A stretch of 64,000 nucleotides of DNA from Spirochaeta isovalerica (GCF_014207565.1 NZ_JACHGJ010000005.1:186001-250000); one strand, 5' to 3'. Numbered from the stretch's first letter, positions 53,453 through 62,850 are shown. Program-made: numbers and translations. Notes: generated by a model from the letters alone, not told the origin.

Positions 53453-54091
53453 CTATGTCCAGGGATTTCGATACCGGAAAATGTAGGCATAGGCTTTCTT
53501 TGTAAAATTCTCTCCTATAAGCTTCTGTTTTACCTTCTCACGATCGATAGATGTTCCATCTCGTTTTTGAAAGAACTGATCAAGACTCATTTGAGAGATA
53601 GTAAAGTCATCTCCCCGCCGATTTACGACAGCCTCAAGCTTATAGTCTGTATCGACATAGGCAATGCTGGCGTCGCCATGACTGTTGTTGCAGACAAGAA
53701 TCCCTCCGTCTTTTAAATACCTCTTACAGTCCTGAGAAATGAGTCCTGCATAAAATGAGAACATTATATCAAAACTTTTATCGGGGACATTCAGGGGGTG
53801 CGAGAAATCAGCTTGTATTCCATGGAACTTAACGGCCCCCTGATAGTTTTTGTTCTGTTCCAGAAATGCCAGAACATGGGGATCCCGGAAAAACCGGGCA
53901 ATTCTTTTATCAGAATCGACATATGTCATATCCGGGATGTAGAAAGAGGGGGTAATGTGTGTGAAGCTTCCGGGATATATCCCTTTCCCCGGCTTATATT
54001 TATCGGCAAGTTTTTTAAACAGCGTTCTTCGTTCATCCTGTTTATCGATGAAATACCGCTTATAGAGTTCCGGAATTACTGACTCACTCAT
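53453..54091 (-). CDS. methyltransferase-like protein
   Basis: A 212-residue protein. Its fold resembles class I SAM methyltransferases: YIPDMTYVDSDKRIARFFRD in the position of motif I/II, FDIMFSFYAGLIS as motif IV and YLKDGGILVCNNS as the following strand. The glycine-rich motif I is not canonical, so catalysis is uncertain. It overlaps the MerR gene by eight bases and belongs to the MATE-MerR operon. Substrate unknown. Confidence 0.7.
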   Translation of the reverse strand: MSESVIPELYKRYFIDKQDERRTLFKKLADKYKPGKGIYPGSFTHITPSFYIPDMTYVDSDKRIARFFRDPHVLAFLEQNKNYQGAVKFHGIQADFSHPLNVPDKSFDIMFSFYAGLISQDCKRYLKDGGILVCNNSHGDASIAYVDTDYKLEAVVNRRGDDFTISQMSLDQFFQKRDGTSIDREKVKQKLIGENFTKKAYAYIFRYRNPWT

Positions 54092-54923
54092 CTTTGCCCC
54101 CTTTTCTCCTAACCTTTACCTGAAGTTCATATATGTTCATACTCTCATCGAGAATAATCGAAAGCTCGGGGTGCTCAATCTCAAGCACAGTGTCGCCGAT
54201 CCTCTCAAATTGATTTTCTTCAAGGTAAGTTTCGATATCACGGTGAAGCTCTCTTAATTCCAACTGCCCCCCGTCCCTGTAGATATAAAAAACGGAGAGA
54301 TAATCCCCTGCGGGAAATTGTAGAATATTATCACTGTCCCGGTTATGTGGCCCTGACATTTCCATACCCTGCCGGCTGTCCATCTGAACCGGATCAGCGA
54401 GATTATCGAAGGGATAGATCAATATGAATGTTCGCTCAGAATACATCCCCTTCTCTATGAGGGAACTGCACAGATCATAGTATTTTTTCATGGAGGGAAC
54501 AGCATCTGGTTCGGGAACATCAATAAGGTAATAGCTTCTTTCGTCGAAATGGCCGATACTGTAGGACCGCATAAATGAACGGTCCTTAAGGAGATAGATC
54601 AGTTGTTCTGTTTCCCTCAGCAGCCGCAGTTGCCGATCCAGCTTTTCTTTCAAAATAGTGTGATGTTCCGAAAGCAATGAGGTAAAATCCTCAGGGGAAA
54701 CATCGCCGCTCTCCAGGGCCTTTATTTGACCGAGGGGTATTTCCATTTCCCTCAGATAGAAAATCTGCCGCAATTTCCGGATTTCCTTAAAATCATAGTA
54801 ACGGTAGTTCTGCGCATCCACCTGCGGTTCTATTAAGCCCAGATTTTCATAATGACGCAGGGTTTCTTTAGTTGTATTGAATATCTTTATTACTTCACTT
54901 TTAATCAGCTTTGTCCGTTTCAT
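54084..54923 (-). CDS. MerR-family transcriptional regulator with effector-binding domain
   Basis: A 279-residue regulator. The winged HTH at 8-75 shows VIKIFNTTKETLRHYENLGL and YRYYDFKEIRKLRQIFYLRE. A coiled coil at about 85-125 (ILKEKLDRQLRLLRETEQ) mediates dimerisation. A GyrI-like effector domain of about 150 residues follows, as in BmrR/TipA-type multidrug sensors. It sits 15 bp downstream of the MATE gene whose promoter has the MerR geometry, so it probably regulates its own operon. Confidence 0.9.
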   Translation of the reverse strand: MKRTKLIKSEVIKIFNTTKETLRHYENLGLIEPQVDAQNYRYYDFKEIRKLRQIFYLREMEIPLGQIKALESGDVSPEDFTSLLSEHHTILKEKLDRQLRLLRETEQLIYLLKDRSFMRSYSIGHFDERSYYLIDVPEPDAVPSMKKYYDLCSSLIEKGMYSERTFILIYPFDNLADPVQMDSRQGMEMSGPHNRDSDNILQFPAGDYLSVFYIYRDGGQLELRELHRDIETYLEENQFERIGDTVLEIEHPELSIILDESMNIYELQVKVRRKGGKDE

Positions 54924-54938
54924 AATGTCCCCTTCTTT

Positions 54939-56264
54939 CTAATCTAGTATTTTAATCCTGGAGAAATCCTGCTTTTTCATAAATATGTATAGCAATATGA
55001 TCAATATGATATCCGAAGCAGCTAAGCCTAGGGCTACTCCCGGAGCGAAATAGTTTTTTACAAAGAAGATGGTAAACAAAGGAATGAGGATGAGTGTTCT
55101 GATAATGGAGATTGCTGCCGATTCCAGAGGTCTATTTATAGCTGTATAAAAGATAGTCGCCTGAAGAGGCAGATTTGATAATAGAGTCGCTCCTCCGATG
55201 GTCAGGTAGAAAAAACGGCCGTACTCCAGCAGAATATCTCCCTGAAGGAATAGCTTCAGTATCGGCACAATAATCGGTAGGATAAGAGTGTATGCAGCAA
55301 TGCCGTAGAGAGTCGTCTTTTTAATGGAGTACCGGAGGACATTTTTCAGACTCCGGAAATCGCCTTCGCCGGTCATGCGGGAGAGCACGGGCTGCAGCCC
55401 CATAGTTGCCCCCATATATATGCTGTAAAAGAGCGTCACGATGATATTAATAGTGGCGAAAGCTTTGAAGTGTTCTTCTGAAAGATAAAGGATGAAGGCC
55501 CTGTTAACAATATATACCATCAAGGACTCGACTATCATCATTGAAAAATCACTCAATCCGTTGTAAAGGATTCTCAAAGTGCTTTTCAACTGGATTTCAG
55601 GCTTTCTCAATTTCAGGATACGCGCTTTTTTCAGAAAGTAGTACGCTCCTGATGACAGTTCCAGAGCGGAACTGATGACAGTAGCCCATGCAAGCCCCCC
55701 GACTCCTGCATCAAGAATAGCCACTGCGGTAAAGTTGAGCAGCAGATTGGAAACGGAGCCGACCATATTAACAGTAAAACTGTACTTTGGGCTTTCGTCG
55801 TTCAAAATCAGGACATCAAGTCCTCTTGAAAGCAGCATAATGGGAAATGAAAGGGCCAGGACCTGTAAATAGGATTTCGCCATGGGAAAGAAGCTGCCTG
55901 AAGCGCCGAGCAACCGGGCTATCTCTCCGGGAAACAGCAGGGGCGGCATCATCAGCAGTATTCCGAGGGCTGCCATAAGAATTAATGTTCCGCTGGCAAG
56001 CCGCCCTGCTCTCGCACTTTCCCCTCTACCGATAAGCAGCCCGATGTAGGCACCCAAACCTCCTATGAAAAGAGACGCTAAAGCCGCTGTGAAGAATAAA
56101 AGAGGGCTGATCAGGGTTGTTGCAGCCAAAGCGCCTGCACCGATAAAAATTCCTGCGATGAATCTGTCTGCGGTATACATGATTTGTGACAAAATCGATC
56201 TGACAATCATGGGATTAGCATATTTTTTGAAATAGACTTTATGCATGTCCGGTGTATGCTGCAT
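54939..56264 (-). CDS. MATE-family efflux transporter
   Basis: A 441-residue transporter with 12 predicted transmembrane helices. The opening YANPMIVRSILSQIMYTADRFIAG and GGLGAYIGLLIGRGE, and the second-half start at about residue 225 (NGLSDFSMMIVESLMVY), are MATE hallmarks of the DinF/NorM-like groups. It should export cationic drugs or metabolites using an ion gradient. AAGGAG precedes ATG. The MerR-type promoter lies about 20 bp upstream. Confidence 0.92.
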   Translation of the reverse strand: MQHTPDMHKVYFKKYANPMIVRSILSQIMYTADRFIAGIFIGAGALAATTLISPLLFFTAALASLFIGGLGAYIGLLIGRGESARAGRLASGTLILMAALGILLMMPPLLFPGEIARLLGASGSFFPMAKSYLQVLALSFPIMLLSRGLDVLILNDESPKYSFTVNMVGSVSNLLLNFTAVAILDAGVGGLAWATVISSALELSSGAYYFLKKARILKLRKPEIQLKSTLRILYNGLSDFSMMIVESLMVYIVNRAFILYLSEEHFKAFATINIIVTLFYSIYMGATMGLQPVLSRMTGEGDFRSLKNVLRYSIKKTTLYGIAAYTLILPIIVPILKLFLQGDILLEYGRFFYLTIGGATLLSNLPLQATIFYTAINRPLESAAISIIRTLILIPLFTIFFVKNYFAPGVALGLAASDIILIILLYIFMKKQDFSRIKILD

Positions 56265-56281
56265 ATTTACTCCTTAATACC

Positions 56282-56312
56282 AACATAAGGAGTGTTGTTA
56301 CAACACAGTCAA
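56282..56312 (-). promoter_or_regulatory. MerR-type promoter with 19-bp spacer and operator dyad
   Basis: On the minus strand TTGACT (56307-56312), a 19-bp spacer (56288-56306) and TATGTT (56282-56287). The spacer holds a perfect dyad GTGTTGT-N-ACAACAC (56292-56306). The long spacer and internal dyad are the hallmark of MerR-activated promoters; the MerR gene is second in the operon. Confidence 0.8.
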
Positions 56313-56700
56313 GTAAAGAACTAGAATTTCAGTTTCAATTTGAAAAAATATAGAAGATTTACTTTGATATGGAATAGTATTATCAGGACCATATCAGAGA
56401 GAAACAGAACAAGGATAAAATATCTGCTCCATCTATTGGAAAGGATTTCAGGAGATTTATTCTTATATTTTGCAGTTTATGGTTAATGGTCAATACAATA
56501 AAACAGCAAGTGCAAGGATTTCGATTGCCCACCTGATTATAAAACATGTTTATTCTTTCATTCGGGCCTCTGCTTTTCCGGTTAAGCCATTTTGAGTTCA
56601 AAAACAGTGACATCTGGCACATTTTATATAATTTTCCCGAAGCTTACTCATCTCAACTGACAGAAACCCGGCCGTTTCCGTCCCGTTATTCTTCATCACT
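56313..56700. other. intergenic region without recognised gene
   Basis: 388 bp between the MerR-type promoter and the end of the hemerythrin-like gene. AT-rich; short frames exist on the minus strand but none has a ribosome-binding site or family resemblance. Beyond the left edge (the promoter) I see nothing definite. Confidence 0.6.
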
Positions 56701-57435
56701 TTAGAAATTCTCCGGGACCGTTCCAAATGACTCGACATCGAGTAACAATCTTCTCTGAATGTCTTCAGATAAGTATTGAAATGCGACGGGATAGAGTATT
56801 CTATCCTCCCGGAAAACCAGAGATCCCAACAGATAATACATTTGACCATATGCTTTGTTAAACCGGTTAAAATCCCAATCCTTCCCGTATAGCATATCCA
56901 GACTGTCTTTTAGCCTGGGCCAGATAGTGTCTTCCAGATGCCACATTAATTGGATGCACCTGGTTGGAGCCCCTTCAGCTTCCAAAGCGGAGAAAACTCC
57001 ATATTGCAATTTCAGGTAATGCTTTTTTATAGTTTCAATTTTTTCCAGCTCTGTTGCGAATAGTTTTTTCATCTCCTGTCTGCTTTCTCTCAGACCCGGT
57101 AAAGCTGAAAGGTAGTTTTTTTTCAGATTGCTCAATAGAGCCTCGATAGCTCGATTCTCCCTATCCAGAATATAAAAGATGGAGTCAGCAGGATATTCCG
57201 GTTTTATCTGATTATCCAATCCGAAAGCCGCAGCTCTGATACATTTGGCAACCGTATTCTCTATTTCTTCAACATCTTTATACCGGATTATGAGATTTTC
57301 AATAGCAATATTGACTTCCTGAGCGGAACAGCTCTTCAGCTCCTCTTCAAACACGGCAAAAAGAGATTTATCCAGCTTACCTTTATGGAGAATCTGTATA
57401 TATTCAACCAATGCAATAGTGTTATATGGATCCAT
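56701..57435 (-). CDS. hemerythrin/DUF438-like helical protein
   Basis: A 244-residue, mostly helical soluble protein. It resembles the helical part of its neighbour: a DUF438-like N-terminus (KGKLDKSLFAVFEEELKS, VNIAIENLIIRYKDVEEIEN) and a hemerythrin-like bundle in which IETIKKHYLKLQYGVFSALE and EDRILYPVAFQYL occupy the positions of His/Glu iron ligands. Some expected ligands are not obvious, so iron binding is uncertain. Its ATG overlaps the stop of the upstream gene (TAATG). No close family name comes to mind. Confidence 0.6.
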   Translation of the reverse strand: MDPYNTIALVEYIQILHKGKLDKSLFAVFEEELKSCSAQEVNIAIENLIIRYKDVEEIENTVAKCIRAAAFGLDNQIKPEYPADSIFYILDRENRAIEALLSNLKKNYLSALPGLRESRQEMKKLFATELEKIETIKKHYLKLQYGVFSALEAEGAPTRCIQLMWHLEDTIWPRLKDSLDMLYGKDWDFNRFNKAYGQMYYLLGSLVFREDRILYPVAFQYLSEDIQRRLLLDVESFGTVPENF

Positions 57436-58625
57436 TACCAGTCCAATAACCGGCGTTCGCCTTCAAGTGCCCGAATCCCGGAAACTTCCTGACTGACTTC
57501 AATTATCCCTCTGTATTGACCCAGTTCATCAAAAATCGGGAAATACCGGATATGAATAAACATTCCATTCATCTTAATCCAGAATTCTGCCTGATCTTTT
57601 TCTCCTTTTTTAAGGGCTTCAACAATCTTCTCAACCACATGGACACTTTTGGGAGGATGACAATTAGCCACTTCCCGCCCGATGATGCCGGGACTTCTGG
57701 GGAAGATTCTCTCCTTGCCTTCTGAGTAATAAGCGACTTTGTCATTCTCATCCACATATGTCATATCAAAGGGGAGATTTTTAAGCAGGAGGTTTATCTG
57801 GGCTGCTGACAATGCTCCTGTATCAAGTGAAATCTTATCATCTCCGTTCCGCAGTTCTTCAGAGACTTGAACAGGAGCCGATTCTGAGACTGTGCTGCCG
57901 ACAATATTGGCATCCCAGAGATTTCCCGGTTCGATCCAGCAGTAACCAATGGCTGATTCGCCTTTTCTTATGGCAGACCATGCCTGAGGAGGCAGTTTTC
58001 TGATTGAGGTTGGGAAAAGGATTTTCTCTTCCATAAAAACCATATTTCTTAGAGCCTTGATGAGAGAGCTTGTCTCTTTCTTAACAGCAGAGTGGTCTCC
58101 CTTATTATAGTCTTCTTCAATTTTTCTGAATAAAGCTCTTATTTCATCATGTTTGCCCCACATAACCTTCGAAGGGCCAGTAAAACCGACCGTTTCCAGG
58201 AAAGGAAAAAGCTGATTCTCCTTTCTGACATAATGAAGCTCTATCAACTTTACATCTTTTAACTTTGACAGAAAATCAGATTTTATTGATTGTTTCAGGC
58301 CTCTTAATCTCTTCTTCAGTTCTTTATTCTCAAGCCGGTAAGTGTGGACAGGATGACCGGGAAGAACTTTGGATTTCCCCTGTTTTTTAAGGGCATCGTC
58401 GAAAACCTGGACATGAATATCACAGAGCTTCTGCACATGCTCGACAGGAACACCTTCATTTATGAGAGATTGCTCTACACTGGCTATCTCTTCAGGACTG
58501 ATATGGCGAATCAGTTTATCAAACCGCTTTTTCACTTTACGGATATCAGAGCCTTCATTGAGGTCCCGCACAATGTCTCTGAGCTTTTCCTCTTTGATTT
58601 TATTATTTCCTATAGCTTCTCCCAC
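57435..58625 (-). CDS. DUF438-hemerythrin-PAS protein
   Basis: A 396-residue protein with DUF438 at about 10-80 (LRDIVRDLNEGSDIRKVKKR), a hemerythrin-like HHE domain at about 100-235 (ELHYVRKENQLFPFLE, WGKHDEIRALFRKI, FMEEKILFPTS) and a PAS domain at about 275-390 (YVDENDKVAYYSEGKERIF, GREVANCHPPKSVHVVEKIV, FIHIRYFPIFDELGQYRGI). This order is known in anaerobes and linked to oxygen or NO sensing; no kinase domain is attached. The start is GTG 58625 with AAAGGAGG upstream. Confidence 0.88.
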   Translation of the reverse strand: MGEAIGNNKIKEEKLRDIVRDLNEGSDIRKVKKRFDKLIRHISPEEIASVEQSLINEGVPVEHVQKLCDIHVQVFDDALKKQGKSKVLPGHPVHTYRLENKELKKRLRGLKQSIKSDFLSKLKDVKLIELHYVRKENQLFPFLETVGFTGPSKVMWGKHDEIRALFRKIEEDYNKGDHSAVKKETSSLIKALRNMVFMEEKILFPTSIRKLPPQAWSAIRKGESAIGYCWIEPGNLWDANIVGSTVSESAPVQVSEELRNGDDKISLDTGALSAAQINLLLKNLPFDMTYVDENDKVAYYSEGKERIFPRSPGIIGREVANCHPPKSVHVVEKIVEALKKGEKDQAEFWIKMNGMFIHIRYFPIFDELGQYRGIIEVSQEVSGIRALEGERRLLDW

Positions 58626-58637
58626 GGATATCCTCCT

Positions 58638-59372
58638 TTATTTCTCTAATACTAAAAGATGAAAGAAATCTGATTTTTCACATTCTTTCCCGTCATAACC
58701 ACCGAATATATGTGTATTTACAAAACCGATATCCTTTGCCATTTGAGCTATCCTGCTGCTTGAGAAAAGATTGTGCCGGTGTAAATCCGTACCGGTCTCC
58801 CCGGTAGATTTATCTTTAACATAGGTTTTAAATCCCAATTCACCTGGATCCTCCAGGGAGACATATTCTCTTTTGAATTCAATATTTCCGGTCTCAGCTC
58901 TCGGGAATGTAAATCCGGGGACTATCACCGGATTACTGTAATTCAGAATTTGGATTATCAGTGACCCCTGTTTTTTTAGAGCCTTCTTTGCAGAACAAAG
59001 AAATTCATTCAATTCAGGCTCACCATCGAGATAAACAATTGTATTGCCCAGGCAGCTGACCAAATCAAATCGGTCCGGAGCTGAATCGGATAAAAACCGG
59101 AGCATTTCCGCTTGTTCGAAATGAATGGTTATATCAGATTCTGGAGGGGACTGAGCCTTTGCCTCCTCAATCATAAAAGGATCGAGGTCAATACCAGTTA
59201 TCTTTCTTGAAGCTGAGGATAATTGACAGGCGAATTCTCCACTGGCGCACCCGATATCAAGGATTCGCTGGAGCTCTCCCTCTTTCAGGAAATTTTCAAT
59301 AAAATCCACCTTCTCCCGGGATGAGGGGAAAATATCTTTATACTCTGCTGCCAATTTTTCATATAATCTCAT
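58638..59372 (-). CDS. class I SAM-dependent methyltransferase
   Basis: A 244-residue methyltransferase. Motif I is ILDIGCASGEFACQL (about 37-51), motif II ITGIDLDPFMIEEAK, motif IV FDLVSCLGNTIVYL, then LKKQGSLIIQILNYS. All SAM-binding parts look normal. Substrate unknown. It is the first gene of the minus-strand run that continues into DUF438, after an AT-rich promoter region. A 31-bp piece near its 3' end also occurs at 53346-53376. Confidence 0.85.
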   Translation of the reverse strand: MRLYEKLAAEYKDIFPSSREKVDFIENFLKEGELQRILDIGCASGEFACQLSSASRKITGIDLDPFMIEEAKAQSPPESDITIHFEQAEMLRFLSDSAPDRFDLVSCLGNTIVYLDGEPELNEFLCSAKKALKKQGSLIIQILNYSNPVIVPGFTFPRAETGNIEFKREYVSLEDPGELGFKTYVKDKSTGETGTDLHRHNLFSSSRIAQMAKDIGFVNTHIFGGYDGKECEKSDFFHLLVLEK

Positions 59373-59786
59373 GCTTTAAATATATGGGAGGGTTCTGTTC
59401 ATTTCTGTAACATATGTAACATATTATGCAAATAACTGAAAAATGAAGTCGTGAGAGATGTGTGAACGGCTTGCACTTTCGTAGCCGAATCTTCACGATG
59501 TCCTGCTCTTAATGTAAAGTTACTGTACATACCTTGTACAATTTATTAGCACTAAAATGATATAAAGCTATTCACAACTGCAAATATGACAATATTTCAT
59601 TGCCATATAACAAATTAAACAAGTAAACCATCTCAAATAATATGGCATTATTCTTGCATAATTTGTAAAAGGCAATAGTGAACGTTAATGTTAAATCATC
59701 ATATTAAAATCAAAATGAAAAGAGGATAATTACCCCTTGTATGTTTTAATATGTTTGACACGGTTATAGAAAAGGAGAGTTATCCA
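59373..59786. promoter_or_regulatory. AT-rich divergent promoter region with short repeats
   Basis: About 414 bp between divergent genes. Visible are a tandem 9-mer GTAACATAT (59407-59424) and two TGTACA palindromes (59524-59529 and 59535-59540). No gene is seen. AAAGGAG at 59771-59777 is the likely ribosome-binding site for the SulP gene. Confidence 0.4.
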
Positions 59787-61928
59787 TTGAAAGATAAGTA
59801 TTCCTCATTAGTTAAGGATTTTTCCGGAGGGCTATCCGGTGCTATAGCCGTACTACCCCAAACTATTGGTTTGAGTGTTCTTCTTTTTACCACAATGGGA
59901 TTTAATGCTTCAGCCGGAGCAATGGCCGGGCTTATAGGAGCCCTGATACTACTGGTGTCATCGGGACTAGCTGGAGCTACGATTGGAATGATCAGCGCCC
60001 CCAATGGTCCTGTCACCATTCTTCTTTCGGGTTTAGTCATAGGTCAGTCAAACCACTATGCTCCTCATGAGATGCTGATAATTCTCAGTGCAGTTCTCTT
60101 CTTTACCGGACTTTTCCAAGTTGCATTCGGTCTTCTAAAAGGGGGAGAACTGATTAAGCTGATCCCCTTTCCCGTTGTGGCAAGTATGATCACTGCAATC
60201 GGCATTCTGATGATAAAATCTCAGATAAAAGAGATAATCCCAACTGGAATGAGTAATCCTGTTGATTTTATCCCATTATTTGTTGCAGGACTCACTCTAT
60301 TAATGATTTTCCTCTTCAAAAAGTTTACTCCCCGGTTACCGGACATACTGATGGGTCTTATATCCGGAGTTTTATTCTATGATATTTTAATGCTCTTCGT
60401 AGAAGATCCTGATCCCGAATGGGTTATGGGAGCTTTACCGGCGATGGACTTTGGCGAGATTCTCGGACGATTCCATGGTATAGATCTTCTGAATCTTCCC
60501 TGGGAGCTGATAATTTCTTCTGCCCTGGCTCTTTCTATTCTCGTTATGATTGACTGTCTTCTCACAGCTCTGGTTGCAGATTCTCAGACTACTATGCGAC
60601 ATAATGCCAGAAAGGAACTAGTGGCACAGGGAATTGCACAAATGCTTATTGGAATCGTTGGCGGTGTCGGAGGAGGAGGTACGAAAGGGTCCACTCTGGC
60701 CAATACCATGGCAGGAGGAAGACGATGGAGTCCTCTCTTCGCAGCACTGATTATCCTCTTAATGACATTGTTCGGCAGGGGTGTAGGAGTTTTTCTTCCG
60801 CTTTCCGCTCTTTCCGGAGTGATTATTTTTATCGGTCTGAATATGATCAATCTCAATATTATCCATTGGATCAAGGGAAAATACACCAGAGCAGATGCAG
60901 TCAATGCCATTATCGTTATTACGGCGACTCTTCTTCTCGATGTAACAAAAGCTGTTGCTATTGGAATGGCTTTTTCCGTCATCACCTATTTCAGAAAAGG
61001 TATTAAAAGATCGCTTATCAGACGGCAGACCACTCTCTCGGAATACCCATCCCCTCGAAAGTGGAGCGAGAGACACAGAAGGATACTACAGGAACACGGA
61101 GATAAGGGACTTCTGATCGAGCTTCAGGGTGATTTGTTTTTTGCGACAACAGACCGCCTATATAGAAGTATTTTAAAAAGGATGGAAGGAAAGAAAATCA
61201 TTATCCTTCACTTCAGAAGAGTCCTCTCTATCGATATGAGCGGAGTCGTTCTACTTATGCAGTTAGTAGATATAGCTGAGAAAAACGGAACAGAAATTGT
61301 TTTTACACACCTTCATAAGCATTTGGGTTTTGGAAGGAAGATGAAAAAAGCCTTTGCTCAGGTAGAAAGCAAAAAAGAAAAGATAACTGAGATATTCCAT
61401 TCAACAGCCCGGGCCCTTGAATATGCAGAAAACATAATTTTAAAATCCGAGTATAAAGACCAGGAATATAATTCTTCCTCCCCGGTAAACCTGGAAGAGA
61501 ATGATTTGTGGGATGGGATGAACGAACATGAAAAAAAAGCAGTAAGAAATATATCCATTCAGAAAAAGTATTCTGATAGAGATATCATCATTAGTAATGG
61601 AGAATACAGCGGATCTCTTTTTCTTGTTACCAGGGGATTTGCTGAACAGAGGCTTTACAATGGGGAGAAGTCCTATAAGGTACTTACAAAGTATTCGCCG
61701 GGAACTTACTTCGGAGAGACGACTTTTTTAAATCCAGGCCCTTCTGCACTGACTGTCGTTGCACAGGGAGAGACGGAACTCTATGAAATAACAAGAGACG
61801 ATATCGACAACTTATCTTCAAAAGAGGGCTATCGGTTTTTAACCGAAATGCTGTTCTCAATCGGGAGAAAACTTTCTAAAGAGACCAAAAAGTTTATTTC
61901 GGAAATCCATCGTCTCGAATCACTCTGA
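59787..61928 (+). CDS. SulP-family anion transporter with STAS and cyclic-nucleotide-binding domains
   Basis: About 713 residues from TTG 59787, nine bases after AAAGGAG; a frame opening at ATG 59751 (725 residues) lacks a ribosome-binding site. Ten or more transmembrane helices cover about 10-400 (FSGGLSGAIAVLPQTIGLSV, ISAPNGPVTILLSG). A STAS domain follows at about 430-535 (DLFFATTDRLYRSI, SIDMSGVVLLMQLV), then a CAP-ED cyclic-nucleotide-binding domain at about 580-700 (SGSLFLVTRGFAEQR, YFGETTFLNPGPSALTVVA). SulP proteins move sulfate, bicarbonate or other anions; the ligand domain suggests regulation by cAMP/cGMP or an analogue (inference). Confidence 0.88.
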   Translation: MKDKYSSLVKDFSGGLSGAIAVLPQTIGLSVLLFTTMGFNASAGAMAGLIGALILLVSSGLAGATIGMISAPNGPVTILLSGLVIGQSNHYAPHEMLIILSAVLFFTGLFQVAFGLLKGGELIKLIPFPVVASMITAIGILMIKSQIKEIIPTGMSNPVDFIPLFVAGLTLLMIFLFKKFTPRLPDILMGLISGVLFYDILMLFVEDPDPEWVMGALPAMDFGEILGRFHGIDLLNLPWELIISSALALSILVMIDCLLTALVADSQTTMRHNARKELVAQGIAQMLIGIVGGVGGGGTKGSTLANTMAGGRRWSPLFAALIILLMTLFGRGVGVFLPLSALSGVIIFIGLNMINLNIIHWIKGKYTRADAVNAIIVITATLLLDVTKAVAIGMAFSVITYFRKGIKRSLIRRQTTLSEYPSPRKWSERHRRILQEHGDKGLLIELQGDLFFATTDRLYRSILKRMEGKKIIILHFRRVLSIDMSGVVLLMQLVDIAEKNGTEIVFTHLHKHLGFGRKMKKAFAQVESKKEKITEIFHSTARALEYAENIILKSEYKDQEYNSSSPVNLEENDLWDGMNEHEKKAVRNISIQKKYSDRDIIISNGEYSGSLFLVTRGFAEQRLYNGEKSYKVLTKYSPGTYFGETTFLNPGPSALTVVAQGETELYEITRDDIDNLSSKEGYRFLTEMLFSIGRKLSKETKKFISEIHRLESL

Positions 61929-62058
61929 TCTTATCCCGGAACGACATAGTTTCCTTTAATCACTGTACCGTAAGTATGAGATGAACTCTGAGACGACTGA
62001 TATCATGGATATTTCTCATTTCATCATCAGAAAAAAGCACATTGTAGAGTTAATGAAA

Positions 62059-62850
62059 TTACGGCAGATATTCATTTTCATTCTCGTTATAGACGTCAAT
62101 ATATTTCATTAAGAGACTATCTGTCTCTCCTGTCGAGTTGAGCTCTCCCAGTTGATCATTAATATAATTCATGACGGCCTCATCTCTGTACATTTTACTG
62201 AATCCGAAATGAATGAAAACATCTGATATCTTATAATCCATGGCTTCAATGTTTAAGTCCAGATTGTTTTTCTTCAGATATGTCATCCCCGTATAATAAC
62301 CGGTTACAAAATAATCGATTCTACCGAATTCGAGCTTTCTGAAATTCTGAGCCATCGTGTCGGCCACTTCCATGGTCAGTTCGCTTCTCCAGTATTCATC
62401 AAATCCGCCCCCGAAGGTGTCTCCGCGGCTGACTCCGCCGACATAGGGCTTCAAATCTGAAAACTCTGACAGGGAAATGTCTCTTCTTTTTAATTTGAAT
62501 ACGACAATGGGATTGCGGAAAGCTCTATTAGGCAGAAAATTCAGATATTCGGATCTCTCGGGAGTGATTCTCAATGGCATAAGCAAATCGATTTCACCAT
62601 TTTCTGCGAGAAGCATGGCTCTTTTCCAGGGGAATACGGCCGGTTGCAACATCACTCCCGGGGGAATGACTCTTTCCAGCAGTTCTACGGCCGCCCCGGC
62701 AAAAGTGTTCTCATCAACAGCCCAGTCATATGGGGGGTATAATGGATTTGTGGAGTATATAAGAATTTTCTCCTCTCTGTCTTTGTCAGCGAAAACTCCA
62801 GTGGGGGCTAACAATAAAAACAGGACGAACAGAATCAGAACCGGTTTCAT
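62059..62850 (-). CDS. family 3 periplasmic solute-binding protein
   Basis: A 263-residue protein with a signal peptide (about 1-21, GVFA). The binding-protein fold is shown by ILIYSTNPLYPPYDW, FAGAAVELLERVI, WKRAMLLAENGEIDLLMPL and EFGRIDYFVTGYYTGM. No transporter genes are adjacent, so it may be an orphan receptor-type binding protein or work with a distant permease. The substrate is unknown. It is convergent with the SulP gene. Confidence 0.82.
   Translation of the reverse strand: MKPVLILFVLFLLLAPTGVFADKDREEKILIYSTNPLYPPYDWAVDENTFAGAAVELLERVIPPGVMLQPAVFPWKRAMLLAENGEIDLLMPLRITPERSEYLNFLPNRAFRNPIVVFKLKRRDISLSEFSDLKPYVGGVSRGDTFGGGFDEYWRSELTMEVADTMAQNFRKLEFGRIDYFVTGYYTGMTYLKKNNLDLNIEAMDYKISDVFIHFGFSKMYRDEAVMNYINDQLGELNSTGETDSLLMKYIDVYNENENEYLP

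Noticed and set aside
56598-56849. Minus-strand frame with a CxxCH-like end (CARCH)
   Set aside because: It overlaps the hemerythrin-like gene in another frame, has no signal peptide and no ribosome-binding site; the single motif is likely chance.
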